DNA of 64,000 nucleotides from Nemertoderma westbladi (Eukaryota; Xenacoelomorpha; Nemertodermatida; Nemertodermatidae), in assembly GCA_032718475.1 (NCBI GenBank), contig JAUCBJ010009097.1, forward strand, positions 83,821-147,820. The letters run 5' to 3'. Within the stretch, counting starts at the first letter, position 1; each line of letters starts with the position of its first letter. The notes beneath the pieces are model-generated. The model was given only the letters and a program-made list of their open reading frames with translations. It did not search any database and had not been told where the DNA came from. This document shows positions 54,251-64,000 of the stretch, piece by piece. Made by a program: the position numbers and the translations under genes.

Positions 54251-54800
54251 GTGGGTGGGGTTTTATTTCATGATCTTATGAATTTGTTCCATATGCAGTT
54301 CTCCAATCTGCCACACATTTATCAACATATTTCACGTATCATCTGTAAATGGACTAGAAAGCTATTAGAAAGATTAGCCTTCGATATGGAAGATAAATGG
54401 TTTAAAGGATGCAATAACAACCATAAAACCATTGTACACAAAATTTTGTGGCTTTATGAAAAATACCACAAAATTAGGAAATCCACTACCCAATATAGAC
54501 AGAAAGAAGATCCCACAATATTGTTTAATTTAAACTATACTCAATAATGTGTTTGATATTTCTGTCTATATGATGATGATGCAGATATGATACTTTTCTA
54601 GTGAGGGCAAATAATGGGGAAGAAATTTATCTTCGAGATTTGGCATTCTTAGTAGGCCAGAAACCAAAGAGCGAAATTAAGATGGAGAGAAGCGACATGT
54701 TTAGTGCTCAAAGAGCTAAAGTAATTAAAGAAAATCTTTGGAGCAAGATGAAGTTCAAAGAGTTCTTGAAGAAAAACATGAGGAAGAAATAAAGAACCAG
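54251..54800 (+). pseudogene. Unrecognised ORF pair, possibly transposon-associated
   Basis: A 98-codon frame (54251-54547) contains KWTRKLLERLAFDMEDKW and KILWLYEKYHKIRKS, a W/K/Y-rich helical pattern seen in uncharacterised proteins of invertebrate selfish elements. A second frame (54601-54792) has VRANNGEEIYLRDLAFLVG and a lysine-rich end. No start in good context and no catalytic motif. Function unknown. Confidence 0.3.
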
Positions 54801-55483
54801 GAAGAACAAATCCAATATAAGGAACTATATGAAGTTATAAGTTAATAATAAGTTAGTAATGGCCATTGCGGCGATCACCAATGGTATATAAAATCAGATA
54901 TGGTATTTGACAAAAAGACATCCGATGAGGAGAAGTGCCAAGGCCCATTCCTATAATTTCCTGTGATAACAACCATTGTTGTATCAAGTGACATCACTTT
55001 GATTGTGTTGGTAGAAATATCAAACCTGATGGCAAATAGTATTGGCCCAATTGTCCTAAACTATCATCTGCTTGGTTCTGCATGTATAGTAATTAAGAAT
55101 TGATGAAATGATAGTCTTTGACTTTGTCTTGCCCTACAGAATTGTTACACTTAAGAAATAATGAAAATTATATATTAATGAATCGAAATAATGCAAGTTT
55201 AATAATAATAAGATTAATAAGCGATATATATACATATACATAAAAAATTATTCTCACAAAGACAGTATTATAATAACTGTCAATTGTTTAAAAATTATAA
55301 TTATTATTATTTTTATTTAGTCTGCATTATCCTGGAATCTAATCCTGAAGGAAAGTGGTATTGCAAACGGTTTCAAGGTGCGATTACTTTAGATCGTTAG
55401 GCAATGAAGATTGTAAAATGTGTAAATATGCAAATTTTCTATATTTGTTATTTCATTGCCCATGGTAGTTATTTGGTAACAAT
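54801..55483. other. Intergenic, no gene seen
   Basis: AT-rich sequence with no supported feature. Confidence 0.45.
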
Positions 55484-55855
55484 CTTATACCATTCCACCC
55501 GGAATGGTCGATTTCTTGGGTGTAGATACCTTCAAAAAGTGAGAGTATAGTAATTACTTTTCGAGATATTCCTAAAAATGTATACACATCTCTTCTCAAA
55601 AAATTTGGCAGCGATCATGGAAGCCAATCCTCTACTCTGTTTTGAATGTTTTAATGAGCCCATTGTGGATAGTGTGCATTGTGCAGGAATTAAAACTAAT
55701 GCTTTTAGTGAAATGCATATCTCACATATATATGTTTATATGGGGTTGTGGTGACTGAAGACCTCTGTAGAATATCTCGAGAAATAATAACTCTACTTTC
55801 GTTTTGAAGGTGTCTACTGCGAATTTATCGATCATTGCGGTTCGAATGGTATAAG
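55484..55855. mobile_element. MITE-like element with long inverted termini (372 bp)
   Basis: Left end cttataccattc then ggtcgat.t and gtagataccttcaaaa, followed by a ttttcgagatatt word. The right end (about 55765-55855) reads the same inverted, finishing gaatggtataag. The interior has no ORF. The gacaccttcaaaa core is shared with the foldback at 2309-2638, so these belong to one superfamily. No clear target duplication. Confidence 0.7.
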
Positions 55856-57022
55856 TTGCAATAGGAGTAGCAGAAGTTGGTAATAATCAATATTGTTAAT
55901 AAAGGTTAGTCATGACAAGTAGCACTTGAGTGCAAAAATGTTGGCATGCCTGTCATCATACACCTTTATCCATTATTTTCTAGCTGAGCTGAGTTGAATA
56001 TAGAAACAAATTGTTTTGGTCTTCTATTACTATATAATATAACAAAACTCAGGGTTCACTACATTCCCCAAAGATGCTAGAACTTTCATTATACAGAATA
56101 TAATATATACTAAAACAAAGAGCTGTATATCAGTATAGATTCCTGATGTTTAAGCTCAATAAATGTAGAGACCCTATAAATCCAACTAACCCATTCTCAA
56201 ATGGTCAGTGAGTCGGCTCTGTACAATGATGGCCTATATCTATGAATATAATTGGCCTCCCCTTAGAAAACTACAGTACTCATTTAGCTACCATTTACGG
56301 ATGCAAGGCAGAGATGCACCTTGGTTGGTCCCTGTGAATTCAGTGCAACCACTAAACCAAGGTGGGTCCTTGGTGTAGCTAGCGGTATTAAATCAGTTCT
56401 GTATTAAATCTTCTAAACTTGTAAATTACCAATCTGTGAGTATTCATTCTCTCCCGCTGTCTCTGCTCAGTCTGACTGATGTAATAGGCACACGGGTGAT
56501 TCTTTCAAGCAATAAAAATAATAAAATAAAATAATAATAATAATAAAATAATGTAATAATAAAATATAAAAAGAATATTACTGAATGAATATCCCAACAC
56601 CCCAATGACTCATTCCCCCAAATAGTTTACCACTTACTCCTATTCCCCCTTCCATTCCTTTACCATATTCCACATTCCCCGTAGCATTATCTTTTCTAAT
56701 GTCAACCTGTTCTAGTAATTATTCCTACAGATAAACCCCATTGCCCGTGGGCCCTTCTAAATCGCGCGAACACTTGCTTCATAACTATTTTCACCCATCC
56801 ATGGGAAGAAAGACAAGTTCAACTTAGTATATTTGAATGGGAGAATCTTTTAGGCTCGTTAAGCCAAGGAATGCCTGTTCAGCACCATGGGTGATCTTCC
56901 ACAGTAAACCCTTCCACTCTGTTTCCCAAGTTGCCCTGGTTCCCATTTATCGACCACTGAAGGATGAAAGCCAGGGATGGGCTAGGCTGCAGCATTTAAA
57001 GCAGGGTGCCCAAACAGTGCTG
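55856..57022. other. Intergenic with microsatellite and decayed SINE pieces
   Basis: (ATA/AATA)n run near 56515-56575. The 56320-56385 stretch on the minus strand has cttggtttagtggttgca, an A-box-like word related to the SINE at 57028-57087. No gene seen. Confidence 0.45.
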
Positions 57023-57027
57023 GTACA

Positions 57028-57087
57028 TCTCGGGATTGAACCAGGGATTCCTAGTTGGAAGCCCAGGAATGTCACCACTAAACCAAG
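57028..57087 (-). repeat. tRNA-Gly-like SINE head, minus strand
   Basis: On the minus strand: ttggtttagtggtgac (A box, 57071-57086), cttccaa in the anticodon-loop position (TCC, glycine) and ggttcaatcccg (B box, 57031-57042). Arm pairing is poor, so it is a tRNA-derived SINE promoter or tRNA pseudogene, not a working tRNA. Confidence 0.55.
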
Positions 57088-57092
57088 CTGCT

Positions 57093-58027
57093 GCTTGGAT
57101 TGGACTTTGTACTCGAGATGGAATTTGCGTTAATTAAGTCTTGTCTCCAAAAGTTTAACATAAACGTTGGCTGTTTGCACAATTAGGTCACCAAAATTGC
57201 TTTTGGTTGGGAGCTGCAGGCCTATGTACAGGTTCAATAACGTCTGCCTTGGGATTTACAGAAGCGTCATCCCTGCCTTATAGTTAACAACCAAGAGAGA
57301 TGAGCCTTAGGGTTAATAACTCCGGTGTTCCACAGCTTTAGAGCAGAAGTTTTAGGTGGTAGTTGTAGGAAAGAGGGACCCTAAAACAGAATGCAATTAT
57401 TGTTGTTATGGTGATTTATCTCAGTTAGCTCACTCAGTCAAGCGCCAGGGTTTAGATGTGAAAGTAGGATCTTCGATCCCAGATGAGGTCTTTTTAGTTA
57501 ATCTTAAGTTTCGATTTAAAGTTTAGGCAGTTTTATTTATCTATACTGTAAACCCAAGCTTTTATAATATTTATAAATATTTTGAGCGAAATATAAATTA
57601 TAGATGCATTCCATATATTATTTGGTAGAAGAAGAAATTCCTTTTTTCTGACAATTCCAAAAAGTTGTTCCAGCTGGTGGAAATTTAAGACATTTTTTGG
57701 TTTTCTTCATATATTGGCTCAAAATAACTTCGTTAATGCAATGGTAACAGAACATACAGAACATACAGAACATACCAACAGGTATTTTTTACATGCGTGG
57801 CTTAAATTGTGTAATGGAATTACTTGGCAAGAAGGGAAGTAGAAAGAGTGGGATTACATTGTGTATGTGGTCATTTCTGTACCAAAGAATCTTATATACG
57901 CATACGGCTATCAAGTAAGGTAGGGTTGAGCACAGTGGCACCAGATTATGGTATTGACAGATATAGGAGGCCATGAGGAGGTAAATTGAGGACCTACATC
58001 AGGTAGTATTTCCAGGTCTACCCTTTA
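57093..58027. other. Intergenic with a weak tRNA-like word
   Basis: Around 57426-57480 tagctcactcagtcaagcg and gatcttcgatccc resemble another decayed SINE head on the plus strand. No gene is supported. Confidence 0.4.
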
Positions 58028-58029
58028 CC

Positions 58030-58107
58030 TGAGCCGCTAGCTGAATGGTTAGAGCGTCAGACTTCCAACCCGGACGTCACCAGTTCGATCCCACCTGGGC
58101 GTCATTG
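58030..58107 (+). repeat. tRNA-derived SINE head, plus strand
   Basis: A box tagctgaatggttagagcg (58038-58056), cttccaa in the anticodon-loop position and B box agttcgatccc (58082-58092) at nearly normal tRNA spacing. The acceptor and anticodon stems do not pair well, and nonhomologous sequence follows, as in SINEs. Confidence 0.6.
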
Positions 58108-58542
58108 CCGACTTCCAAAACTGTGCCCAACAAAAGGTTATAACAGAACCTTATGGTAAATAACCTTGTGGTAAATAGTCGAAGGTTACACATATGTCAA
58201 TTATATAAACAATAGAACTGTAGATAATGTGTCTGTCATCTTATATCAAACATAGAGGATAAATAAATTCATTAAATATATATTAATTATATACTGCCAT
58301 TTACTTTATTATATACTCTACGGACAATAGGATTACATCTATACGCTATACATAATAAGTCAAGCATATGATAGAGTATGGATAAGAAATCGAATTACAA
58401 GATTATTACGATAACTAATAATGGAGTCGAACGGATTTCTTAGAGCCAATACACGTCGATCAAAGTGAAGTGTGAAATTCGCTAGCAGATTCCCGTAATA
58501 CATTTGGTGCCAAAAGCGCCCGTGATACGTACTAATTAATAA

Positions 58543-60459
58543 ATGAATTCCTCGTCTAGCCCACCCACAACTCTGCCCCGATTGGCTAAGTCCAGCAGGA
58601 GGGCGAGTTCACTAAAGTATAATACAGCCCAGAGAGTGACGACGGGTCCAAATCTGCGTAAATTATTAGCTGGTCGCAGATATTCCCAGAGTCTAACTAT
58701 TCCGGTAGTTATATCCAAATCAGAAAGCGATTTACGGAATACATCGAACAGTTCTTCATCAACCACGATCGCCGTACCTGATGATTCGGAATCTCTCGAT
58801 GGGATCAACAGTCAGCCCCTCCCGCTCAACCAGGACTTCAGACACAGACGAGGAAACTCTGTAAGCAATCCGCTACGCAGTGCCCGAGCAGACCTCGTTA
58901 GAGGCAGCACAGAGTTTTTCCAAGTCCGCACAGAACTTCAGTCATCGAGTTTACAACTGCCGAATCCAGCGAGACAAACGAAGCCACGCAACATATCTCC
59001 AGAACAGAAAGAAAAACCTGTCGAAACAACTGCAGAAGTGGTACAGGATAATTCGGTTCAACTGCCGATAGAAAGGCAAGGAATATACAAAGATAAATAC
59101 GTCGAAGAACAAATAGAATTGTTGAGACGGAAATATTCTCACACTAGTGGTCCCAGGTTGTTCCAGGAAAGGACAATAATTGGATGTGTGTCTAATGAAC
59201 CATATTCAACTCGGGGTTTTATTAATCAAGAAGAGTTACAAACACCGAAACCAAAAGTGGAACACCGTAAAGTAAAACCTACCAAGGAAAATATTCACAA
59301 GGTTAAAAGATCGCCGTCTAATCCCGAGCATATTACTAATCCGTCTAAAGTTTTCTTACCTCACAGACTCGCAAATGACACTAAACCCGTACAATCAAAA
59401 TTAAAAGACTCAGAGGTTCAACCAGAAGTTATTATTACCTTGGTGGACTCCTCAAATTGTGACGGAAAAATGAGAAAAGGTTCTGCCATAGAAGATTCTA
59501 ATTTAAATATTCCGAGGTACAAACCCACTGAATCCACGGGTGCTACATCAAGCACGACAGACACATTGTCGCCGAATAGTCAAAGGAAGGTCGTGCGATT
59601 CGATGTAGAGCCGAGAAAATCACAACCGCCAGGTGGTAAAGGTACGAGTCTACCTCCTTTACGGTTGGGGGGAGAACGACCGGCTAGCGACAACGATGTC
59701 CCTCTAGATATCTCAGCGAATTTGCGATTAGAAGGAATAAAAGAGCTTCAGCAGTTACTAAACGAAGCAAAGGATTTGGCGAGAGACACAGAAAGTGATC
59801 TGCGTGAGTTTCGCAGTAAAAAGACATCAAAACAAGTTGAGAAACGCAATTATTCGAAGATTAATAGAGGAAAGACTGTAAATATAACTTTAAATAAAAA
59901 TATAAAACATAATGTAACTGAGAGCAAGTCTACAAAATATTATCCCGAACTAAATCATACCGTGGGCAATAGTGAAGGACGCGAATGCAATACTGAGTTG
60001 CGCGAAAACAATCCAAAACTAAGCGAATCTACTGGGAATAAAGTCATAGAAAACACCAAAGGAATGGCAGACGACGCAGAACACAAAATCCTTGACGTGG
60101 CTGAGTCGCCCAGCAGTCCAATAAACGATCAACTCGAAACTTCAACGATTTCATTGAAAAATGATATTAATCCTCCAATAATCGCAAATCACATAAAGCA
60201 AATATCAGTGCGGGAAAAAGTCTACCACTTTAGGCGCGATAGTGGTGAAGGGTATAGCGCGATGCCGCCCTCGGATGGCACAGCTGTGCCGGATATGGGC
60301 CACCACCATATCGCATTATTGGCAAATTTTAACTTACAACCAGATGTGGATGAGGACAACTGCCTCACTGATGTGCAAATGGAACGAATTACTGAGTGGC
60401 TAGCTGGCGTAGATAAAGCTGAAGACGGGATACCCGCATGTGTCGTAGAACCAAAGTAA
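58543..60459 (+). CDS. Uncharacterised 638-aa, mostly disordered protein
   Basis: One ATG-started frame without introns. Composition (Ser, Lys, Asn, Pro, Glu) suggests a largely disordered protein. Visible features are a Ser-rich N-terminus (MNSSSSPPTTLPRLAKSSRR), a short helical segment IKELQQLLNEAKDLARDTESDLREF around residues 400-425, an RKVVRFDVEP stretch near residue 350 that fits a PP1-docking RVxF motif (K-x-V-x-F), and a more structured C-terminus ending LTDVQMERITEWLAGVDKAED. It carries no transposon domain and its composition matches a host gene. I do not recognise the family. A 540-bp foldback begins 40 bases after the stop. Confidence 0.6.
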   Translation: MNSSSSPPTTLPRLAKSSRRASSLKYNTAQRVTTGPNLRKLLAGRRYSQSLTIPVVISKSESDLRNTSNSSSSTTIAVPDDSESLDGINSQPLPLNQDFRHRRGNSVSNPLRSARADLVRGSTEFFQVRTELQSSSLQLPNPARQTKPRNISPEQKEKPVETTAEVVQDNSVQLPIERQGIYKDKYVEEQIELLRRKYSHTSGPRLFQERTIIGCVSNEPYSTRGFINQEELQTPKPKVEHRKVKPTKENIHKVKRSPSNPEHITNPSKVFLPHRLANDTKPVQSKLKDSEVQPEVIITLVDSSNCDGKMRKGSAIEDSNLNIPRYKPTESTGATSSTTDTLSPNSQRKVVRFDVEPRKSQPPGGKGTSLPPLRLGGERPASDNDVPLDISANLRLEGIKELQQLLNEAKDLARDTESDLREFRSKKTSKQVEKRNYSKINRGKTVNITLNKNIKHNVTESKSTKYYPELNHTVGNSEGRECNTELRENNPKLSESTGNKVIENTKGMADDAEHKILDVAESPSSPINDQLETSTISLKNDINPPIIANHIKQISVREKVYHFRRDSGEGYSAMPPSDGTAVPDMGHHHIALLANFNLQPDVDEDNCLTDVQMERITEWLAGVDKAEDGIPACVVEPK

Positions 60460-60500
60460 ATTTTTATTAAATTAATTAATTAATTGTATTGTATGTACAG

Positions 60501-61039
60501 TATAAAGTTGATGAAGCATGAAGAGTTATACAGTATGTATTTTTAACTAAATTTTATGCATTATGAAAACTAATAGTTTCTTATCCTAAATTAATAAATG
60601 CTAATTTGTTATATCCTAAATTAATAAATGCTAATATGTCATATCCTAAATTAATAAATGCTAATATGTCATATCCTAAATTATTAAATGCTAATTTGTC
60701 ATATCCTAAATTAATAAATGCTATTTGTTATAACCTAAATTAATACATACTAATATGTCATATCCTAAATTAATAAATGCTACTATTTTATTATATAGTT
60801 ATTGTAACCTCCCCCTCCCCTAACACTAACACAAAAAATAGGGGAGGGGGAGGTTATTAATTTAGGATATGACAAATTAGCATTTAATAATTTAGGATAT
60901 GACATATTAGCATTTATTAATTTAGGATATAACAAATTAGCATTTATTAATTTAGGATAAGAAACTATTAGTTTTCATAATGCATAAAATTTAGTTAAAA
61001 ATACATACTGTATAATTAATTAATTTACATTAACTTTAT
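60501..61039. repeat. Large foldback (inverted repeat) with 30-bp tandem units and G/C-rich central hairpin
   Basis: The left arm (60501-60805) holds six copies of a 30-base unit (atcctaaattaataaatgct plus aatatgtcat or variants). The right arm (60856-61039) is its near-perfect reverse complement with three units. Both arms share gcattatgaaaactaatag and tacagtatgtatttttaac. The centre is a perfect 15-bp stem, aacctccccctcccc (60806-60820) with ggggagggggaggtt (60841-60855). The transcript of the upstream ORF could run into this and form a long duplex. Confidence 0.85.
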
Positions 61040-63460
61040 ATTATTTTATCACCATGACCCGGGATCTAGTGTCTTTATTCAGGTACCTGCTCCCCCCTCA
61101 ATTTTTTCTTCAAATCTTAAGGAGATTTCATGGAATTTGAATCAGAGATTGTTTCACCTCCCTCCTCCTTAGTGGATGAGTCAGAATTTTTATATTTACT
61201 TTCATTCTTTAGCTACAAGCGTGTAAAAAAAGTGTCTCCGTCGAAATTGTACCAGTTCTACCATAGTTTTTCTCCAATCTAAAAATGAATCGTTGACCCC
61301 CAATGGAAATCTGGCCAGGATTTCAAATTTATAAAATTTGAATTAAGTTGGGAAATGTGCAAACCTTTTCTACGTCGATGCTCTTTCCATATATGTAATA
61401 AAATTTCAGAAATTCCACCAAAATATAAAAAGTAAAATCAATGCAATCCTATGGGTTACTTTTTTACCGTAGCCGGGAAAAAAAAGTGAAACTTTTTTTC
61501 CCGGTTTTGGGGTATATTCGAGCGAAAAAGTAACAATTTAATAATAAAATACTTTTTACCCTCTTTTTTTAGTACGTGGATATTCATTCATAAAAAAGTG
61601 TTCTAGAACATGGTGGATAATATTAAATAGAATAAGTGGCCTGTATCGTAAGCTAATACATGCAACATTCGATTGCAAATAAGCTATTTCCCAACCAAAT
61701 TCATATATTTTTATATATTTGGATTCCTTGTATTGCCAGCTTTCTATTGGTACCAACTACATCACTGCAATCAAGTTGAAGAATAAATGCATTACACAAC
61801 TGGTGAAATATCGGTTGTACCTAAAAAAATTTTTTAAACAAAAATACAAATTCCGGCGCATGGTAGTACTGAATTCTGAACTTTATTCCGAGGGCATGCA
61901 TGGTGTATTGTGGTGAAAGGCAAAGTATGGTTTGTTGGCGAGAAATTAATTAATTGTCTAGAAACATTTGAATTAGGGAAACCACACAGCTCCTAATCGA
62001 GTGGCGTGGAATATTTTTTGTTTAAAATGCAGATGAATTACGATTTTTGAACGATTTTTGTTTTAAACTGAACGCGGGAAGCAAATTAAAAATCTTCTTC
62101 GTTGACTTTTAATAATAATAAACACAATAAAGTGCTTGCTGGGTATTGAACATTGAAGTTACTGATGTAAATGATGTAATTATTTTCGATGCATTCAATG
62201 TAGCATTATTTACTTCACTCATATACTGTATTTCAAACGTGTTCTATTTCATGCTAATTATGAAATTACAGAAACAAATATGAGCAGATTTTTCCTGCTC
62301 AATTTTACTGTCTTATCGCAGACTTGCAGCTCCCAACCAACATACTAGCAGGGATCGTACGGTAGTTACTTTTTGCTGTAGCGGTAGCGGTAGGTCTATG
62401 GCTTTCCGGTAGCGGTATATACCGCGGTAGCAAACATTGTAGCTGGTATTAATGAAGTTAGAGGCTCACTTTTCTGACGATTTTTTAAAAGTGTGGGGTT
62501 TATTTATAGTACTGTAAATTGATTTCTTGAATTAATAAATATTCATTTATTTTGTTTTATGTTCACAGAAAAAACTTACGAACCAATTTTTCATATATGA
62601 TATGTAACTGAACTGCTGTAATCATGGCTGAACGTTTTATCTTTCATATTTCAGTATATGGGTGGATTTTGAAGTATAAATAAAGGATAAAATATGATAT
62701 GAATGTAATTTTAAGAAAATGCGATATGATAGGAAAAAGTTTTGTATTTTTTTCGAATCATATTTATATCTAATACTGCATACAGTACTGCATACTAGCT
62801 ATACGTCTTGTACTGTACATACCGGTATTATATATTATGTGGTAGACGCAATGTAATAGCAGTAATGTATGTACTGTACTGTAGTAATGTTAAATGTTAG
62901 AAGCAGCTTTATTTTGTGATGTTAAATATTCTAAAGCCAATAGCGGTGGATTTTCAAAACTAACTTCCCGCGCGTAATGCCATGATTGTATTCGACTGTC
63001 TCTATCCAAATAATTTTCGCGCACCAACCAACCATATTAGGCCAAACTAAATCTCATTGTACAGCAATAGTAATAATCAATAGGATTATATTATTTAATT
63101 TATAATTATAATACTTAAAATTATTATCTACAATATGAATATTATTCTCAAAATGGACAATGATTATCAAATATTTGAATTATTATACAAATATGTGTTT
63201 ATTTCGTTTAAAATGTGGAATTAATTTCGCTCTACAATTCGAGCAGTGCAACATTGTCTCAAACTTTGAGTCAATGGCGCAATATGTCAGAATCTTGAAT
63301 ATTTCAAAATTTGAAGAGCCACGCCCTAATTTTTGTGCTCCAAAAATGACGTACCTCTACGCTTACATACTTGTATTGAGCAGTAGAGTACTCCGTATCA
63401 ATCTGAATTAATAAAAAAACGGCGGGCCTAGCTACTGTATGTAAATAATTGTTTAACGTG
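61040..63460. other. Intergenic, no supported gene
   Basis: AT-rich sequence with a gcggtagcggtag stretch near 62377-62430 and several short open frames without recognisable domains. Nothing else can be supported. Confidence 0.5.
61473..61505. repeat. Short perfect hairpin
   Basis: ccggg-A8-gt pairs with ac-T7-cccgg around gaa, giving about 14 paired bases. It is isolated in AT-rich intergenic sequence and no function is assigned. Confidence 0.6.
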
Positions 63461-63462
63461 TA

Positions 63463-63658
63463 AGGCCGCGTTCATACTACCGAGTCAAAGTCAAAAGACA
63501 AAATGTAAATCACAAAACATTAATTTGATTTTTTCTAGAATCCCCTTATGTATTATATTAGGCCTATATAATGTATTATTATTTATTATTGCTAGCTAGC
63601 TATATTTACTGTATTTTATTTTGACTTTGACTTTGACTCGGTAGTGTGAACGCGGCCT
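63463..63658. mobile_element. MITE (196 bp) with TA target duplication
   Basis: About 33-bp terminal inverted repeats: aggccgcgttcatactaccg then agtcaaagtcaaa at the left, and the inverse tttgactttgact then cggtagtgtgaacgcggcct at the right. Flanked by TA on both sides (63461-63462 and 63659-63660), as expected for Tc1/mariner-type non-autonomous elements. AT-rich interior without ORF. Confidence 0.8.
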
Positions 63659-64000
63659 TAGACTGTATTAATTCCATACGTCCTATAGAAGACATTTTAG
63701 AGAAAATGCGCTAAGAAAATATGGCAACAGTGTTTAGTAAAACTGAACGGACACAGACTGCGACTCAGTATGCTTCAGTCGACGATGGATCGAAGATTTA
63801 TCACATGCACGCAGGAGATAACTACAATAAACATTAATTAGATATAAAAATGTATAATTAATACCTGTGTACCTGTTAATAAATTGCACTTATATTCGAA
63901 ATAGTACATGATTAAAATGTTTAAAAGAGTATCCATAAAATCCTTTCTTCACATACCGAACGCTAATAAGTTGACATAATATAACAAAATTACATACATC
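63659..64000. other. Intergenic, no gene seen
   Basis: AT-rich end of the window, nothing supported. Confidence 0.4.

Noticed and set aside
58030-58107. Functional tRNA-Gly(TCC)
   Set aside because: Good boxes and TCC in the loop position, but stems are mispaired and the 3' sequence is SINE-like.
1-64000. CRISPR array or bacterial operon
   Set aside because: The repeats are contiguous minisatellites without spacers, and gene structure is eukaryotic.

Overview
This window looks like nuclear DNA of an invertebrate animal, probably marine. It is AT-rich, dense in transposons, has eukaryotic exon structure, and shows no bacterial operon signals. I cannot name the species from sequence alone. 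Two large BEL/Pao-type LTR retrotransposons with perfect 5-bp target-site duplications fill almost half of it: element 1 (22191-36032, target GCAGA) and element 2 (39366-54213, target GTTAA). Most of the rest is older transposon debris, satellites and foldback repeats, with few host genes.

Layout. 0.7-1.4 kb: an intronless p24/TMED-like cargo-receptor gene on the minus strand. 2.3-6.1 kb: an inverted-repeat element followed by about 90 copies of a 37-bp minisatellite. 7.0-18.0 kb: a 6.7-kb block and a nearly identical partial second copy that stops at a 100-N assembly gap. Each copy holds a tRNA-like SINE head, a LINE fragment, another intronless p24 gene and a decayed reverse-transcriptase ORF. 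18.1-21.5 kb: more retroelement remnants, including a decayed LINE. 22.2-36.0 kb: element 1. 36-39 kb: a LINE fragment and the terminal coding exon of a membrane adenylate cyclase. 39.4-54.2 kb: element 2. 54.2-58.5 kb: SINE heads, a miniature inverted-repeat element and two unrecognised ORFs. 58.5-60.5 kb: an uncharacterised 638-codon ORF, directly followed by a 540-bp foldback. 63.5 kb: a small inverted-repeat element with a TA target duplication.

The most interesting signal is the shared, unusual architecture of the two BEL/Pao elements. Both are about 14-15 kb. Both have small leader ORFs before an extended, coiled-coil-rich Gag. Both carry an accessory ORF region between pol and the 3' LTR. 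In element 1 that region begins with an ORF resembling a DEDD 3'-5' exonuclease, followed by three CCHC zinc knuckles; the last knuckle's fourth cysteine position is an in-frame TGA. Upstream of it is an array of hairpins with compensatory base changes. In element 2 a duplicated two-hairpin module precedes the accessory ORF, and an A-AAA-AAC slippery heptamer joins two gag frames. Element 1 gag changes frame at three long poly-G tracts. Element 2 has lost its reverse-transcriptase palm region. Both copies have broken pol frames, so neither looks autonomous as assembled.
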